Positions 1-11,771 are shown, counted from the stretch's first letter. The stretch is 64,000 nucleotides of DNA from Microbulbifer thermotolerans (GCF_900112305.1 NZ_FOKT01000002.1:310001-374000), one strand, 5' to 3'. Program-made: numbers and translations. Notes: generated by a model not told the origin, from the sequence alone.

Positions 1-1
1 C

Positions 2-1711
2 ACACCCACCAAGTCCAATAAACGACTTGGCAAGCACACACACTGGTTAACCACTTTCCTCCAGGCAATGCTGCTGATGGTGCTGGCCAATTTCGCCCAG
101 GCAGCCGGGAATCTCACCGCTACTGTGGATCGCAATAAAATCGGCATTGATGAAACATTGAACCTGCGCTTGCGCTACACCGGTGACGAGTCGGGCGGCC
201 AGCCGGATTTCGAACTGCTGGAACAGGACTTCGATATCCTCTCCCGCCAACAATCCAACCAGTATCGGGTCATCAACGGGCACGCCGAAAGTTTTGTCGA
301 ATGGATGCTGACTCTGGCACCGAAACGTGAGGGCAACTTATTCGTGCCGTCCTTACACTACAAAGGAGAGGTATCCGATGCGATACCGGTTATTGTCACC
401 GAAGCCGGCAGCGGCCCCGGCGCCGACAACCGTCAGGCATTTCTCGAAGTAGAGCTGGATAAGGAAAGGCTCTACGTGCAGGAACAGCTTCTGGTCAAGG
501 TGCGCCTGTATACCACTATCGGCCTCCACGATATCGCCACGGAACCGCTGCAAATTCCCGGCGCCCATATCGAAAAGGTGGACGAGCAGCGCTATGAGCG
601 CCGCATTAATGGTGTCGCCCACGCGGTGTATGAACTCACCTATGCCGTGTTCCCGGAAAGTTCCGGAGAACTAACCATACCGGCGCTCAATTATGTTGCT
701 ATCGCAGGCAGGCGCGATCCCTTTTCCCTGTTCAATCGCAACAGTCAACGGCTGCGCCTGCGGTCGCAGCCAAAAACCATTGAAGTCCAACCCAAGCCTG
801 ATACATACAGCGGCACTCACTGGCTTCCCGCCGCCAGTCTCGGCATAGTGCAAAGCTGGAGCCAGGATCCAAAGACATTTACCGTCGGAGAACCGATCAC
901 ACGCATCGTCACCCTGCGTGCCGAGGGCCTGCGCGCAGCCCAGTTGCCACCGCTGCCGAAACTCAATGTCGAGGGCCTTAAAACCTACCCAGATCAACCC
1001 CAACAGGATGATCAGGCCGATCTCAACGGCATCACCGGCAGCCGCACGGAAACCACCGCCATCGTCGCCACCAAACCAGGCGACTACCAGTTGCCGCCCA
1101 TTACACTCACCTGGTGGGATACCAAAACCGGGCGCCAGCGCGCCACTCAACTACCCGCCTTCCGTTTCACAGTCAGCGGCAGTGCCACAGCCACAATGCC
1201 TCAGCAGCCCGGCGCCACTCCCGATCTTATCCCTGGCGCCACCGCAACCACGGCCGCACCATCAGTAATACAAAGCAATTTTTGGCGCAACCTCGCCATC
1301 GCCGCCCTCGCCTCTCACCTGCTGTGGCTGTTGTACTTCCTGCGGCGTCGCAGCGTCCAACCTGTAAACAGCAACGCTACAAAAAAACAACCAAACGCCA
1401 ATCAACAAGCCCGTAACCTGGAAAAAGCGGCCGAGACTGGGGACCCAGCCACCATCCAACAAGCCACCCTCAAATGGCTGCGTGCCCGCTGGCCAGAAAT
1501 ATCGGCAAGTGGGCTGGAGGAAGCAAACCGACAACTGGGATTTGAGGAACTGGAAAAACTACAGGGATTACTGGACGCGGCCCTATACGCCACACCACCG
1601 AAGCCGCTGAACCGTCAACAGGTGGTGATTTTGGTGGGGAGGTTGCTCAAGCGGGAGCCTAAAAAAGCCAAAATTACGAGTGATAATCCACTCCCAGATC
1701 TGTTCCTCTGA
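2..1711 (+). CDS. batD: BatD-like oxygen-tolerance protein (5' end probably outside window)
   Basis: Membrane-anchored periplasmic protein of the BatD family (BatABCDE aerotolerance loci), thought to act with VWA-domain Bat proteins and a MoxR ATPase; its biochemical role is unknown. The frame is open from base 2 with no upstream stop. The first ATG, at 68, falls inside the hydrophobic core of a signal peptide, with basic residues encoded before it and an AQA-A cleavage site after it, so the true start is very likely left of the window. Beta-rich repeats such as the GEPITRIVTL region fit the family. A single membrane segment lies near residues 405-430 (numbered from the ATG at 68), followed by Arg-Arg-Arg and a cytoplasmic tail. 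batA/batB would be expected just upstream. The next gene is convergent and AT-rich, so the locus ends here. Confidence 0.85.
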   Translation, partial: TPTKSNKRLGKHTHWLTTFLQAMLLMVLANFAQAAGNLTATVDRNKIGIDETLNLRLRYTGDESGGQPDFELLEQDFDILSRQQSNQYRVINGHAESFVEWMLTLAPKREGNLFVPSLHYKGEVSDAIPVIVTEAGSGPGADNRQAFLEVELDKERLYVQEQLLVKVRLYTTIGLHDIATEPLQIPGAHIEKVDEQRYERRINGVAHAVYELTYAVFPESSGELTIPALNYVAIAGRRDPFSLFNRNSQRLRLRSQPKTIEVQPKPDTYSGTHWLPAASLGIVQSWSQDPKTFTVGEPITRIVTLRAEGLRAAQLPPLPKLNVEGLKTYPDQPQQDDQADLNGITGSRTETTAIVATKPGDYQLPPITLTWWDTKTGRQRATQLPAFRFTVSGSATATMPQQPGATPDLIPGATATTAAPSVIQSNFWRNLAIAALASHLLWLLYFLRRRSVQPVNSNATKKQPNANQQARNLEKAAETGDPATIQQATLKWLRARWPEISASGLEEANRQLGFEELEKLQGLLDAALYATPPKPLNRQQVVILVGRLLKREPKKAKITSDNPLPDLFL

Positions 1712-1802
1712 TTACCCGCTGAACAGCTGGGGGCATAATGACATAAAGCGAAAATACTATTAAAGATCTGTCAAATAGATCTATAAGAAAGCGTGGTTTA
1801 AA

Positions 1803-2984
1803 TTAAAGTCTCATTGAACTCTTGTATAGCCTAAGTGTCTGCGAAATAACTTTTTCGCTAGAAAAATGATTTTCGACAAGCTTCCTTCCAGCAAGACCGA
1901 ACTGGTAACGTAAATCTTTATTTGTCACCAAAGTCTTCAGTGCGATAACTAATGAGTCCACATCACCCGGCTGGATAAGTAACCCATTGAGACGGTGTCG
2001 TACAATTTCCCGACAACCCGGAACATCTGTTGCGACTAATGGCCTTCCACATGCAGCTCCTTCTATCAGTATTCTCGGTATACCTTCACCATAAGAAGTA
2101 GGCAAACAGACGATATCACATTGTGAAAAAGTGGGGATCATATCCTCCACTCGCCCTAGCCATCTGATAAATTCTCTATTCCTTAAAGCCTGTATATCTT
2201 CTTTATCCAATCTATCAATATGGGATTCATCCGGTATACCGGCAATAACCAGCTCTAACTTATATCCTTCTCTAACCAGCCTAGCCACAGCATCTTCTAA
2301 TAACTTGATGCCCTTGCTTTTTAACAGGCGTGCAGCGAATAATATTCGGACAGTTTCACCTTTCTCTGGCTGACAGAGTAAAGGGTATTCATTTAGATTA
2401 ACACCTGCACCTGGAAGCACTTCAACGGAAGAAAACAATAGACCTTTTTTCTTTGTCAAAGCATAATCATCACCATTCTCGAATGTGGCCAGAGCCCTTT
2501 TCTTTTTCTTCCCACTTGTTGTTTTTAACAGCACCTTCAAAAAAAGCCATACACTTCTTGATATAAAAACATCTGACCGAAGTTTTCCTAAACCAGGAAA
2601 ACTGGCAACGATCGGCTTTTTTAAAACTTTGCTGATTAATAAAGAATAACAAATTGGTTTTATTGTTATAGCGTGAATCAGCGCTACATCTATTGATGAC
2701 AGCGCACGTGCTATCGAGACCAATGATTTTAATTCGAACAACGGATTAAAAGAATGGCGCACTATTGGCACATCTAAGAGTTTAAACCCTAAAGAAACGA
2801 TCTCATCTCGAAACTTTTTTTCTGTAACCCGAGTAACAATACAGACATCCCAGCCATCGAATTTAGCTGCAATTGCACGCTCCTTCCAGTGCAACAAGAA
2901 ATACCAGTCTACATTAATCAAAAAAACCAAAGTTCTTTTAACTCTCTCCTTAGTCAAGTCTGTAGACTCGGAGGCCAATCTCAT
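1803..2984 (-). CDS. Glycosyltransferase family 4 (GT-B fold)
   Basis: Predicted cytoplasmic glycosyltransferase that adds a sugar to the glycan made by this operon; donor and linkage cannot be read from the sequence. The C-terminal half has the GT4 signature: ILFAARLLKSKGI opens the donor domain, and the E-x7-E-like region runs through SYGEGIPRILIEGAACGRPLV with VATDVPG after it. The N-terminal half (KRTLVFLINVDWYF...) is the more variable acceptor domain. At 393 residues it has the usual length. The ATG at 2984 is preceded by GAGGTAGGT, a good ribosome-binding site. It is the last gene of the leftward operon, 20 bases after the GT2 gene. Base composition is AT-rich, unlike batD next door. 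Confidence 0.85.
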   Translation of the reverse strand: MRLASESTDLTKERVKRTLVFLINVDWYFLLHWKERAIAAKFDGWDVCIVTRVTEKKFRDEIVSLGFKLLDVPIVRHSFNPLFELKSLVSIARALSSIDVALIHAITIKPICYSLLISKVLKKPIVASFPGLGKLRSDVFISRSVWLFLKVLLKTTSGKKKKRALATFENGDDYALTKKKGLLFSSVEVLPGAGVNLNEYPLLCQPEKGETVRILFAARLLKSKGIKLLEDAVARLVREGYKLELVIAGIPDESHIDRLDKEDIQALRNREFIRWLGRVEDMIPTFSQCDIVCLPTSYGEGIPRILIEGAACGRPLVATDVPGCREIVRHRLNGLLIQPGDVDSLVIALKTLVTNKDLRYQFGLAGRKLVENHFSSEKVISQTLRLYKSSMRL

Positions 2985-3004
2985 ACCTACCTCTAAAAAT
3001 TTCT

Positions 3005-5043
<2,039 letters not shown>

Positions 5044-5061
5044 CTAATAAAATAATATATT

Positions 5062-6978
5062 TTAGCTAACAGAGTATCTAAATTTTCTGTATATACCTAA
5101 TAATTGAATATATACTCTAACCCCAAGCTTTCTTCGAATACTTCCTGGCGGAAAAATATGCTTGACAATAGGTCTCACTCTTTTCCTAAAACGCTCCTCG
5201 GCTCCGAGGCTCGAAGAGTTTTGAGAAGCTTGCATATTTGACAGCAAGCCAAATTCTTTTAATAAATATTTCGCATATTGCTCTTCATACCAAGGAGTTG
5301 CTCTTAAAGCATTCCAGTAAAGATCAGAAAAATCTACAGATTTATTTACCCATGGTTTTTGATCTCCAGCGTAATGAATCATGGAGGGCTCTTTCCTGGC
5401 AAACAGAAATTGCCTGTATGTGGAAAACCTCAAACCAGGGAAAAATTCATCAGTGTTACCGTTGCCATGAAAAACATTCCATTTCATTGGCAAAAATTTT
5501 ACGCGGCCATGAAAAACTTTGTTCATTATATCCTGATCTAAAAACCAATAAGGTTTCTCTTTCAGGGTCTCCATAAGACTATAAAACGTATTTTCCTGTC
5601 GCATTAGATGAAGATTAAAGACAATCAAACCTGCCTGAAAATATTCATCTGGTTTTGCAAGCCCTAAATATTCTTTAAGATATGTCTCTGCTTCCATACA
5701 TCCGGTATGCTCATCTGATAATGCACCATACTTGACGAAGCCTTCCATAACGATATCTTTTACAGCAGCAATTAAGCAGCCGCCTAAATCTATATCAAAT
5801 AGCTTAGATACATCATCGTTTACCACTGTATCCGCATCAATAAAAAGCACTTTATCCTGAGATTGGAATATCTTTGGAATAAACAATCTCGCATATGTTG
5901 CGGGGCTAAAATGGGCTCGAGTATGAACGCTATCTAACACGCCAAAAGCATTGACATCAAAAAACCTTATAGAAAAGTTTTTATTACGCGACACCAAGGA
6001 GGAAAGCCGAGCTTTGTTCTTTTGGCTTACCCGATCTTCCAGGACCAAAATGTCATAATTTTTTTCAGGGTCCGAATGCTCGAGTATAGATTGGATTAAA
6101 GCCCCGCCAGAGTGGGCATAATTGTCATCAAAACATATAACTATTGGATGATTATTCTTATCAAATACTGGCTCTATAGATCCATTAAATTCTTGCTCAT
6201 CAATGAATGTTCGCTGGAGCTCTTTTATTGTAATGTTTGATTCTTTTTCTTTATAAAGAAAAAATATACTCAATAGACGCTCTGCGATGTGCCCAAAAAC
6301 GCGACGCTGCTGTTGATTATAATTTTGAAGAGAAATACAATCTTCCAGCTCATCAAGAATACCAAAAAGCCACTCAGAATACTCTTCAAATATATCCCGG
6401 CGCATCAAAAAAATATTCGTATAATAACCGTAGCTAGAATTGTTATACTCCACAACTGTACTACGATATTCTGGGTGCTGCTTCAACAGAATGTCTAAAG
6501 CAGCCTGATAGTCTTCAATAAATAAATCATTAGACCGTTTGTAATGATCGTAGTTGTTTTTACTTCCAGCGTTGCGAACATCCCATTTTTTTGGCAGAAT
6601 GACATCAGTATTTTCTAGATGAGCTGATATATCTTCTTCGTTCAACCCATACTTTCTTTGATATTCCTGAAATTTCTCTTTAGCAGGGATTACTCCCCAC
6701 TGGTCTTCTTTAAACTCTTGATTTGATGAAAAGTTTAAATGTCTCCGGTAGTGCATCAAGCCTAAATAATCGCTTGTATGATCATTCTTCCACATCCAGT
6801 AATGAGCAGTTAGCTCGCAATAAAATGGATTCTTGTAAGAGATATTATCTCCAGAGTCATCCCCAACACAGCCTATGTTCTGAAAGCTTATGGATTTACC
6901 AACATGTAACGGAACAAAACATTCCCCCTCTAAAATTGCTCCTGGCTTGTGATGTGATATATAGATTTTTAGAGACAT
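5062..6978 (-). CDS. DUF4422-GT8 two-domain glycosyltransferase
   Basis: Two transferase-like modules in one 638-residue protein. Residues 1 to about 260 match DUF4422 (opening KIYISHHKPG, then YCELTAHYWMWKN and LGLMHYRRHL), a domain seen in polysaccharide loci and thought to be a glycosyltransferase. From about residue 280 a GT8 domain follows: IVICFDDNYAHSGGALIQSI, the metal-binding DxD in KVLFIDADTVV, FQAGLIVFNLHLM and the C-terminal HYAGDQKPW. GT8 enzymes are retaining, often galactosyl or glucosyl transferases. The start ATG at 6978 has GAAGGTG upstream. It lies between the pyruvyl transferase-like gene and glf. One polypeptide probably adds two residues in succession, or one module is structural. 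Confidence 0.88.
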   Translation of the reverse strand: MSLKIYISHHKPGAILEGECFVPLHVGKSISFQNIGCVGDDSGDNISYKNPFYCELTAHYWMWKNDHTSDYLGLMHYRRHLNFSSNQEFKEDQWGVIPAKEKFQEYQRKYGLNEEDISAHLENTDVILPKKWDVRNAGSKNNYDHYKRSNDLFIEDYQAALDILLKQHPEYRSTVVEYNNSSYGYYTNIFLMRRDIFEEYSEWLFGILDELEDCISLQNYNQQQRRVFGHIAERLLSIFFLYKEKESNITIKELQRTFIDEQEFNGSIEPVFDKNNHPIVICFDDNYAHSGGALIQSILEHSDPEKNYDILVLEDRVSQKNKARLSSLVSRNKNFSIRFFDVNAFGVLDSVHTRAHFSPATYARLFIPKIFQSQDKVLFIDADTVVNDDVSKLFDIDLGGCLIAAVKDIVMEGFVKYGALSDEHTGCMEAETYLKEYLGLAKPDEYFQAGLIVFNLHLMRQENTFYSLMETLKEKPYWFLDQDIMNKVFHGRVKFLPMKWNVFHGNGNTDEFFPGLRFSTYRQFLFARKEPSMIHYAGDQKPWVNKSVDFSDLYWNALRATPWYEEQYAKYLLKEFGLLSNMQASQNSSSLGAEERFRKRVRPIVKHIFPPGSIRRKLGVRVYIQLLGIYRKFRYSVS

Positions 6979-7021
6979 AGTACACCTTCAAAAATAAGTC
7001 AGTCATCCCAAACCAAGATTA

Positions 7022-8263
7022 TTAAATCCGTTTGAAAATATTTAGTCCAACTTTGCGCAGAGAATTGACGTAATAGCTGTAACGCTCAACATAATTTTCT
7101 TTAAAACCTTCCAAAGAGGAACGGCTCAATTTCTCAGTAATAATTTCATCAAAGTTGAAATCCCGCTTTAATTCGCCTAACGATATACTGGGAATTGAAA
7201 AAAGAGAAACAATTTCCTCTACCCGCAAATCATCATAAATCAATATGGATGGCACTGATGCCTGCATACTTGCAATTCCACAATGTAGCCTATCCCCAAA
7301 ATATAAGTCTTGGCTAGATAGGAATTGGCGCCATGCATTAGAGTTCCGAAAATGTCTATATGATACAAATTCAGGAGCACAAAACCCCTTCGATAACAAG
7401 TATCTATCGACATACTCCTTGTTTACCGCACCAGACGCCTCATTATAAATCGGAAGCGAATCGTCAATCTCATCATTTTGGTATATGTCATCTTGAAAAA
7501 CATAATGCACTGATCCAAGTTTTGACAAATTCAAAATAACCTGGGACCGGCATCTGTCGTATTTAAACGTTAAATCTCTTAAATAACCCGCAGTAACAAT
7601 ACTCAAGTCAACCGACAGCTTTTTCTTAGGGGCCTCTATCGCCAAAATATTTTCAGGGTATACAAACATACTTGGACACCCTAAAACTACCACATTGTTA
7701 ATACCCGCAGCCCTTAACCAGTCTCTACTCGCCCTCCCCCTAACAGCAAACAGAGCAGCTTTCGATTCACATACTTTTAGAAACTTAACAATATTTTTGT
7801 CAAAATCCTCTAGTATTGGCGGAGTTTTCGTTTGTACTCCAACACCCATTACATAAAACGGGACTGTCAATTCATTTAGGATATCCGCAATTATTGAAAG
7901 GCGTTTAGTATTAGCCTCACTTTCCACTTTATTCCGCCCATGAAAGCGAATAACATTTGCCTCCGAAATAACAACAGCATCATATTTTTTTGAAACTTCT
8001 TTCGCTATCGCAACAATATCGCCATTATATTGCTCATAAAGTTCAGAAAAAAAAGTAAAACAAGAGTTAAATTTGTCATACTGTAGAGATCTCGATGGAG
8101 CCTCTACATGAATAATATTTCCAACATTATGAGTGCAAGTTCGGAGCTCTGATTTTAGCTCGCGCAAGTTTCTTGCAGGGTTTTGCGGACAACCTGCAGC
8201 AATCGGCAACGGATTCTTAGAATTTCCCGCTCCAATATGATACGGATAAAATAAAATTTTCAA
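7022..8263 (-). CDS. Polysaccharide pyruvyl transferase family protein (TTG start)
   Basis: Member of the polysaccharide pyruvyl transferase family (PF04230 type), which usually transfers pyruvate from phosphoenolpyruvate to form ketals on glycans. Visible family features are VLGCPSMFVYP, YFGDRLHCGIASMQASVPSILIYDD in the C-terminal half, and FAVRGRASRDWLRAAG in the middle. The best start is a TTG at 8263, giving MKILFYPYHIGAGN, because GGAG lies six bases upstream; earlier in-frame TTG/GTG codons up to 8290 lack such a site. Located 31 bases after the ABC ATPase stop in the same operon. AT-rich codon use. Pyruvylation of the exported glycan is a reasonable but unproven role. Confidence 0.8.
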   Translation of the reverse strand: MKILFYPYHIGAGNSKNPLPIAAGCPQNPARNLRELKSELRTCTHNVGNIIHVEAPSRSLQYDKFNSCFTFFSELYEQYNGDIVAIAKEVSKKYDAVVISEANVIRFHGRNKVESEANTKRLSIIADILNELTVPFYVMGVGVQTKTPPILEDFDKNIVKFLKVCESKAALFAVRGRASRDWLRAAGINNVVVLGCPSMFVYPENILAIEAPKKKLSVDLSIVTAGYLRDLTFKYDRCRSQVILNLSKLGSVHYVFQDDIYQNDEIDDSLPIYNEASGAVNKEYVDRYLLSKGFCAPEFVSYRHFRNSNAWRQFLSSQDLYFGDRLHCGIASMQASVPSILIYDDLRVEEIVSLFSIPSISLGELKRDFNFDEIITEKLSRSSLEGFKENYVERYSYYVNSLRKVGLNIFKRI

Positions 8264-8294
8264 GTTCAACTCCAAATTCACACAAACCAAAGGC

Positions 8295-8918
8295 TTATAA
8301 TTTTATACTTCTATCACACAATAAATTAATATCATTTTTATTATGTGAGACAAGAACCACTGTTGAGCCAGACTTAACCTTTTCTAGCATTTTTGCATTA
8401 GATTTTTTTCGAAAACCTGAATCACCAACAGCCAAAGCCTCATCGATCAACAAGACATCAGCGTTTGTATTTATCATAACACTAAAACCTAACCGGGCCC
8501 TCATGCCAGAAGAATAAAATTTTACTGGCTTCTCAAAGAAATCATTCAAATCAGAAAAATCTTTAACTTCCTCAGCAATGCTTTCTGCTATCTTTTTGGA
8601 AAAACCGGTCAACATCAAATACAATATTGTGTTTTTCCTACCACTTACATTGGGGTCAAAGGCTAAACCTAAAGACAACAGAGCAGTAGAAAAGCCATAA
8701 TTTCTTATTTCACCACATGTCGGTTTAAGTATTCCTGCAATAATTCGTAACAGTGTACTTTTCCCTGCCCCATTCCTTCCTTCAATCCCCAAGCATTCGC
8801 CTTTATATATATCGAAATTCACGTTTCTGAAAGGAGAGTACTTTTTTTCTTTATCAAATAAAGAGAACCCCCCTGTATACTCATATGACACGTTTCTTAG
8901 CTGAATAACAACATCCAT
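8295..8918 (-). CDS. Polysaccharide ABC transporter ATP-binding protein (Wzt/KpsT type)
   Basis: ATPase subunit of an export transporter for lipid-linked or capsular polysaccharide. Walker A is GRNGAGKST, the signature is YSSGMRARLGF, Walker B is DVLLIDEALAVGD and the switch His is in LVSHNKND. The in-frame ORF runs further upstream to 9029, but that segment overlaps the permease. The ATG at 8918 overlaps the permease stop as ATGA and begins the normal MDVVIQLRNVSYEY strand. The resulting protein of about 207 residues lacks the C-terminal carbohydrate-binding extension of Wzt proteins that recognise a capped O antigen, so it is closer to KpsT/TagH-like ATPases. Confidence 0.9.
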   Translation of the reverse strand: MDVVIQLRNVSYEYTGGFSLFDKEKKYSPFRNVNFDIYKGECLGIEGRNGAGKSTLLRIIAGILKPTCGEIRNYGFSTALLSLGLAFDPNVSGRKNTILYLMLTGFSKKIAESIAEEVKDFSDLNDFFEKPVKFYSSGMRARLGFSVMINTNADVLLIDEALAVGDSGFRKKSNAKMLEKVKSGSTVVLVSHNKNDINLLCDRSIKL

Positions 8919-9694
8919 CAGTGCTGTCCTACAACATTTGGCAATACTGCGTCCAATTTTCTGTATATATAAAAAACAACAAAAACCAATACAAAAACAG
9001 CCGACGACAAAACAAGAAAATACTGCCAATCAATGATTTGGTTGTAGAGTATACAACCCCTTATCCCCTCGATTATCATTGCCATTGGATTGAAATAAAA
9101 ATAAGCTTGAAAGTTGTCGGGAACATCCGATACAGAGTAAAAAACCGCCGACAAGTAAGTGGTAAGCCTGACTGCATTCGGGATAATATGAGAAAAATCA
9201 GGAATATAAGCAACCAGCAAAGATATCAATGCACAGCAACTCCATATAAAGTAAAACATTATAATAAGCAATGGCAACACTTGTAAAAAATATAGCGTTG
9301 GCGTATAACCAATAACAATCAATAGAAAAACCAATAGTAAGAAAACCACTGCAAATTTTAGAGAACAACTTATAACCACCGCACTAGGTAACACTAGCTT
9401 TGGGAAACATAGTTGGTTAATTAGCCCCTTTTTATTGATTATTGCGTTGGTAGAGGCAGAAACCGCATGATTAAACCATTGCACTACTACCAGCCCAATT
9501 AACAGAAATGGAATAAATCCATCCCCCCCCCTTTTCAATAAGACCCCGAAAACCACATAATATACTGCAAGCATCAATAACGGTTCCAAAATCCACCACA
9601 AAAAGCTTAGATAAGTTCTTGATGCTTCAGAAAAAAGATCGCTCACAGATTTATAATATATGTAATCTCTGTATCTTTTAGAGACAGGAATCAT
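8918..9694 (-). CDS. Polysaccharide ABC transporter permease (Wzm/KpsM type)
   Basis: ABC-2 family inner-membrane permease of about 258 residues with six predicted membrane segments. The cytoplasmic N-terminus ends in SRTYLSFLWWILEPLLMLAVYY, the characteristic beginning of Wzm/KpsM/TagG permeases. The C-terminal FNPMAMIIEGIRG region is the conserved stretch before the last helices. It partners the ATPase whose start overlaps its stop. The ATG at 9694 follows AAAGGTG. It is the first gene of the polysaccharide operon, starting only 16 bases after the nadK stop, so transcription could run through from nadK, though nadK differs in base composition. No KpsE/KpsD-type genes are in this window. Confidence 0.92.
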   Translation of the reverse strand: MIPVSKRYRDYIYYKSVSDLFSEASRTYLSFLWWILEPLLMLAVYYVVFGVLLKRGGDGFIPFLLIGLVVVQWFNHAVSASTNAIINKKGLINQLCFPKLVLPSAVVISCSLKFAVVFLLLVFLLIVIGYTPTLYFLQVLPLLIIMFYFIWSCCALISLLVAYIPDFSHIIPNAVRLTTYLSAVFYSVSDVPDNFQAYFYFNPMAMIIEGIRGCILYNQIIDWQYFLVLSSAVFVLVFVVFYIYRKLDAVLPNVVGQH

Positions 9695-9710
9695 AAAACA
9701 CCTTTAATTA

Positions 9711-10601
9711 CTAAATCGTCCACCCTAACTTAGACCTACATATCCCATAAAAATTATGATCTAGAGGGTGAATCAATGTTAAACGGTGTGGCTTTTTATG
9801 AATCCGCACTATATCTCCCGGCCCCGTAATCAATTGATCATGCCCATCACAAGTCACATGCGGATTCGCTGTGTTGTGTTCACTCACAACAATCTTGAAC
9901 TCACTACTACCCTCTACCACAATCGGCCTACTGCTCAGCGTGTGCGGGTTCAATGGCACTAAAACAATCGCATCCAGCTTCGGATGCATAATCGGCCCAC
10001 CACCCGACAGGGCATATGCTGTAGAACCCGTCGGAGTGGATACAATTAACCCATCCGATCGCTGTGTGTATACGAATTGACCATCGATGTAGAGATCAAA
10101 TTCAATCATGCGGATGAATTCACCTGGGTGAATGACCACATCATTCAAAGCAGATCCCTTCCCAATCGGCTTCCCATCGCGGGTGACAGACATATCGAGC
10201 AGAAAACGGCTTTCAGCCATATATTTGCCGGCCAGCACTTCACCGACTTTCTGTTCAATCTCATCCGGAGTGATATCGGTTAGAAAGCCCAGGCGTCCAC
10301 GGTTGATACCTAGGAGAGGAACGCTGAATTTGGCCAGAGCGCGCGCAGCGGCGAGTAGGCTGCCATCGCCGCCTACTACAATGACCAGATCACAGAGTTC
10401 TCCGAGCTTGTCTTTTGGGGCAACACGGGCAGAGTGGTCAGAAACAGCCCCAGCAGTTCCTTGCTCCAGAACCACTGCATAGCCTTCCCGTTCCAGAAAC
10501 GCCATCAGACGTTTGAGCGAGAGAACAGCACTGTCACTTCCTGTACGACCAATCAAGCCAATATTATGAAATTCCGACACCACTCCCCCATAGTGCCCCA
10601 T
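9711..10601 (-). CDS. nadK: NAD kinase
   Basis: Phosphorylates NAD+ to NADP+ in the cytoplasm. Signature elements are VVGGDGSLLAAARALA (the GGDG motif), INRGRLGFLTDI, the RSDGLIVSTPTGSTAYALSGGGPI substrate-binding block and VTCDGHDQL. At 296 residues it is full length. The start is uncertain: the ATG at 10601 lacks a clear ribosome-binding site, while an in-frame GTG at 10580 (giving MSEFHNIGLIGR, closer to most homologues) sits just behind a GGGGGAG run. It is the last housekeeping-type gene before the AT-rich polysaccharide operon. Upstream on the same strand is a RES toxin module, whose toxin family degrades NAD+. Confidence 0.95.
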   Translation of the reverse strand: MGHYGGVVSEFHNIGLIGRTGSDSAVLSLKRLMAFLEREGYAVVLEQGTAGAVSDHSARVAPKDKLGELCDLVIVVGGDGSLLAAARALAKFSVPLLGINRGRLGFLTDITPDEIEQKVGEVLAGKYMAESRFLLDMSVTRDGKPIGKGSALNDVVIHPGEFIRMIEFDLYIDGQFVYTQRSDGLIVSTPTGSTAYALSGGGPIMHPKLDAIVLVPLNPHTLSSRPIVVEGSSEFKIVVSEHNTANPHVTCDGHDQLITGPGDIVRIHKKPHRLTLIHPLDHNFYGICRSKLGWTI

Positions 10602-10754
10602 AACGGGCCCAGCATTTGACGTTTATTTAGCCGGCCCTAGTAACTGCACCTCTGCATGCCGACAGGAAAGCCCCCTAATTAGGAACCGGCAATTATGCCT
10701 GAGCTTAGAGTATGAGTCGAACTGACCCGGAGAGTTCAAATGAGAAGTTATGGC

Positions 10755-11771
10755 TCAATTCTGTAGCCTTTTCGACAGGACTTTTTCCCGAAATCCGCGC
10801 CGTCCTTGCAGCCCTCCCGAATGCAATACAAGCATTCGGCTTCCGGAAGAAATTCGCCCTCCCTCGCTTTCTCTATGTAACGCGTACATAAGCTTCGCGG
10901 TGTACACAGGATCGAGCGGTATACCGGTTTGGCATTCGAAGACTTTCTGGAAGTCTCTCAGATATTGAGGATTTTTCGCGTAACCACCACAGTGGTATGT
11001 GCTGCTCAAAAAAAGATCAGCTTCGGTGTGATATCGCTTTTTTGAGGTGCACCCTGGCTCATGCATGGCGCCATAGGGTTTAGGCAGTCGTTTCAACCAT
11101 CGCTCTATAACCCGCTGAATTGAGCTGCCGGCTTTCAGCACTTCCACACCGCAGACAGAAAAGTGCGTGAGTGATGCGGCCAGGCCGGCTGCGGTCAAAC
11201 CAGTGCCACAAGCAAGCCACAATTGGTCAAAATCTATGGGGGCTGTTTCTTCAATTACTTGCCCCAATAGCTGTATCCCCCTGGCACCAGCAAGATTGGC
11301 TCCACCTTCGGGGATGTACAGAATGCCCGGTTGCGCCAGGCCCAGCTCACTCAGGAATTCCGGTTCGTTGCGTCGGCGATAGGTTTCCCGTCTGACGAAC
11401 CGAAGCTGCATGCCGAGACGCTCAGCATCCTGCAGTGTAGCGCTCAATACTGGACGCCGTTCACCACGGATGATTCCGATTGTGCGGAAGCCAAATCGTG
11501 CCCCCGCGGCTGCCGTTGCGTGGATATGGTTAGACCAGGCGCCGCCACAGGTAACTATGGTGTGGGCCCCCTGCTCTTCCGCTTCGAGTAAGTTGAAAAG
11601 GAGCTTATAGGCCTTGTTGCCAGAAATGACCGGGTCTAGCAGATCATCGCGACGAATCCACACCTCTATGGCTGGGAAAAGATCACAGTGGATGCGCTGA
11701 TAGGGGATCTGCCGCGCAGTTTCTTGCAAATATACCGGATCGAGGTGCGTCAGGTAGCGGGGACTCATCAT
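10755..11771 (-). CDS. PLP-dependent ACC deaminase / D-cysteine desulfhydrase family protein
   Basis: Fold-type II pyridoxal-phosphate enzyme of the ACC deaminase/D-cysteine desulfhydrase group, which releases ammonia (and sulfide or 2-oxoacids) from small amino acids. The lysine in DPVISGNKAYKLLF is the expected Schiff-base residue; VTCGGAWSNHIHATAAAGARFG is the conserved substrate-binding stretch and LACGTGLTAAGLAAS the PLP phosphate loop. About 338 residues, normal length. The ATG at 11771 overlaps the RES toxin stop in an ATGA, so the gene is translationally coupled to the toxin-antitoxin pair; the ORF itself extends upstream to 11825. Substrate cannot be told from sequence. Whether it belongs functionally to the module or was captured by it is open. 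Confidence 0.85.
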   Translation of the reverse strand: MMSPRYLTHLDPVYLQETARQIPYQRIHCDLFPAIEVWIRRDDLLDPVISGNKAYKLLFNLLEAEEQGAHTIVTCGGAWSNHIHATAAAGARFGFRTIGIIRGERRPVLSATLQDAERLGMQLRFVRRETYRRRNEPEFLSELGLAQPGILYIPEGGANLAGARGIQLLGQVIEETAPIDFDQLWLACGTGLTAAGLAASLTHFSVCGVEVLKAGSSIQRVIERWLKRLPKPYGAMHEPGCTSKKRYHTEADLFLSSTYHCGGYAKNPQYLRDFQKVFECQTGIPLDPVYTAKLMYALHRESEGGRISSGSRMLVLHSGGLQGRRGFREKVLSKRLQN

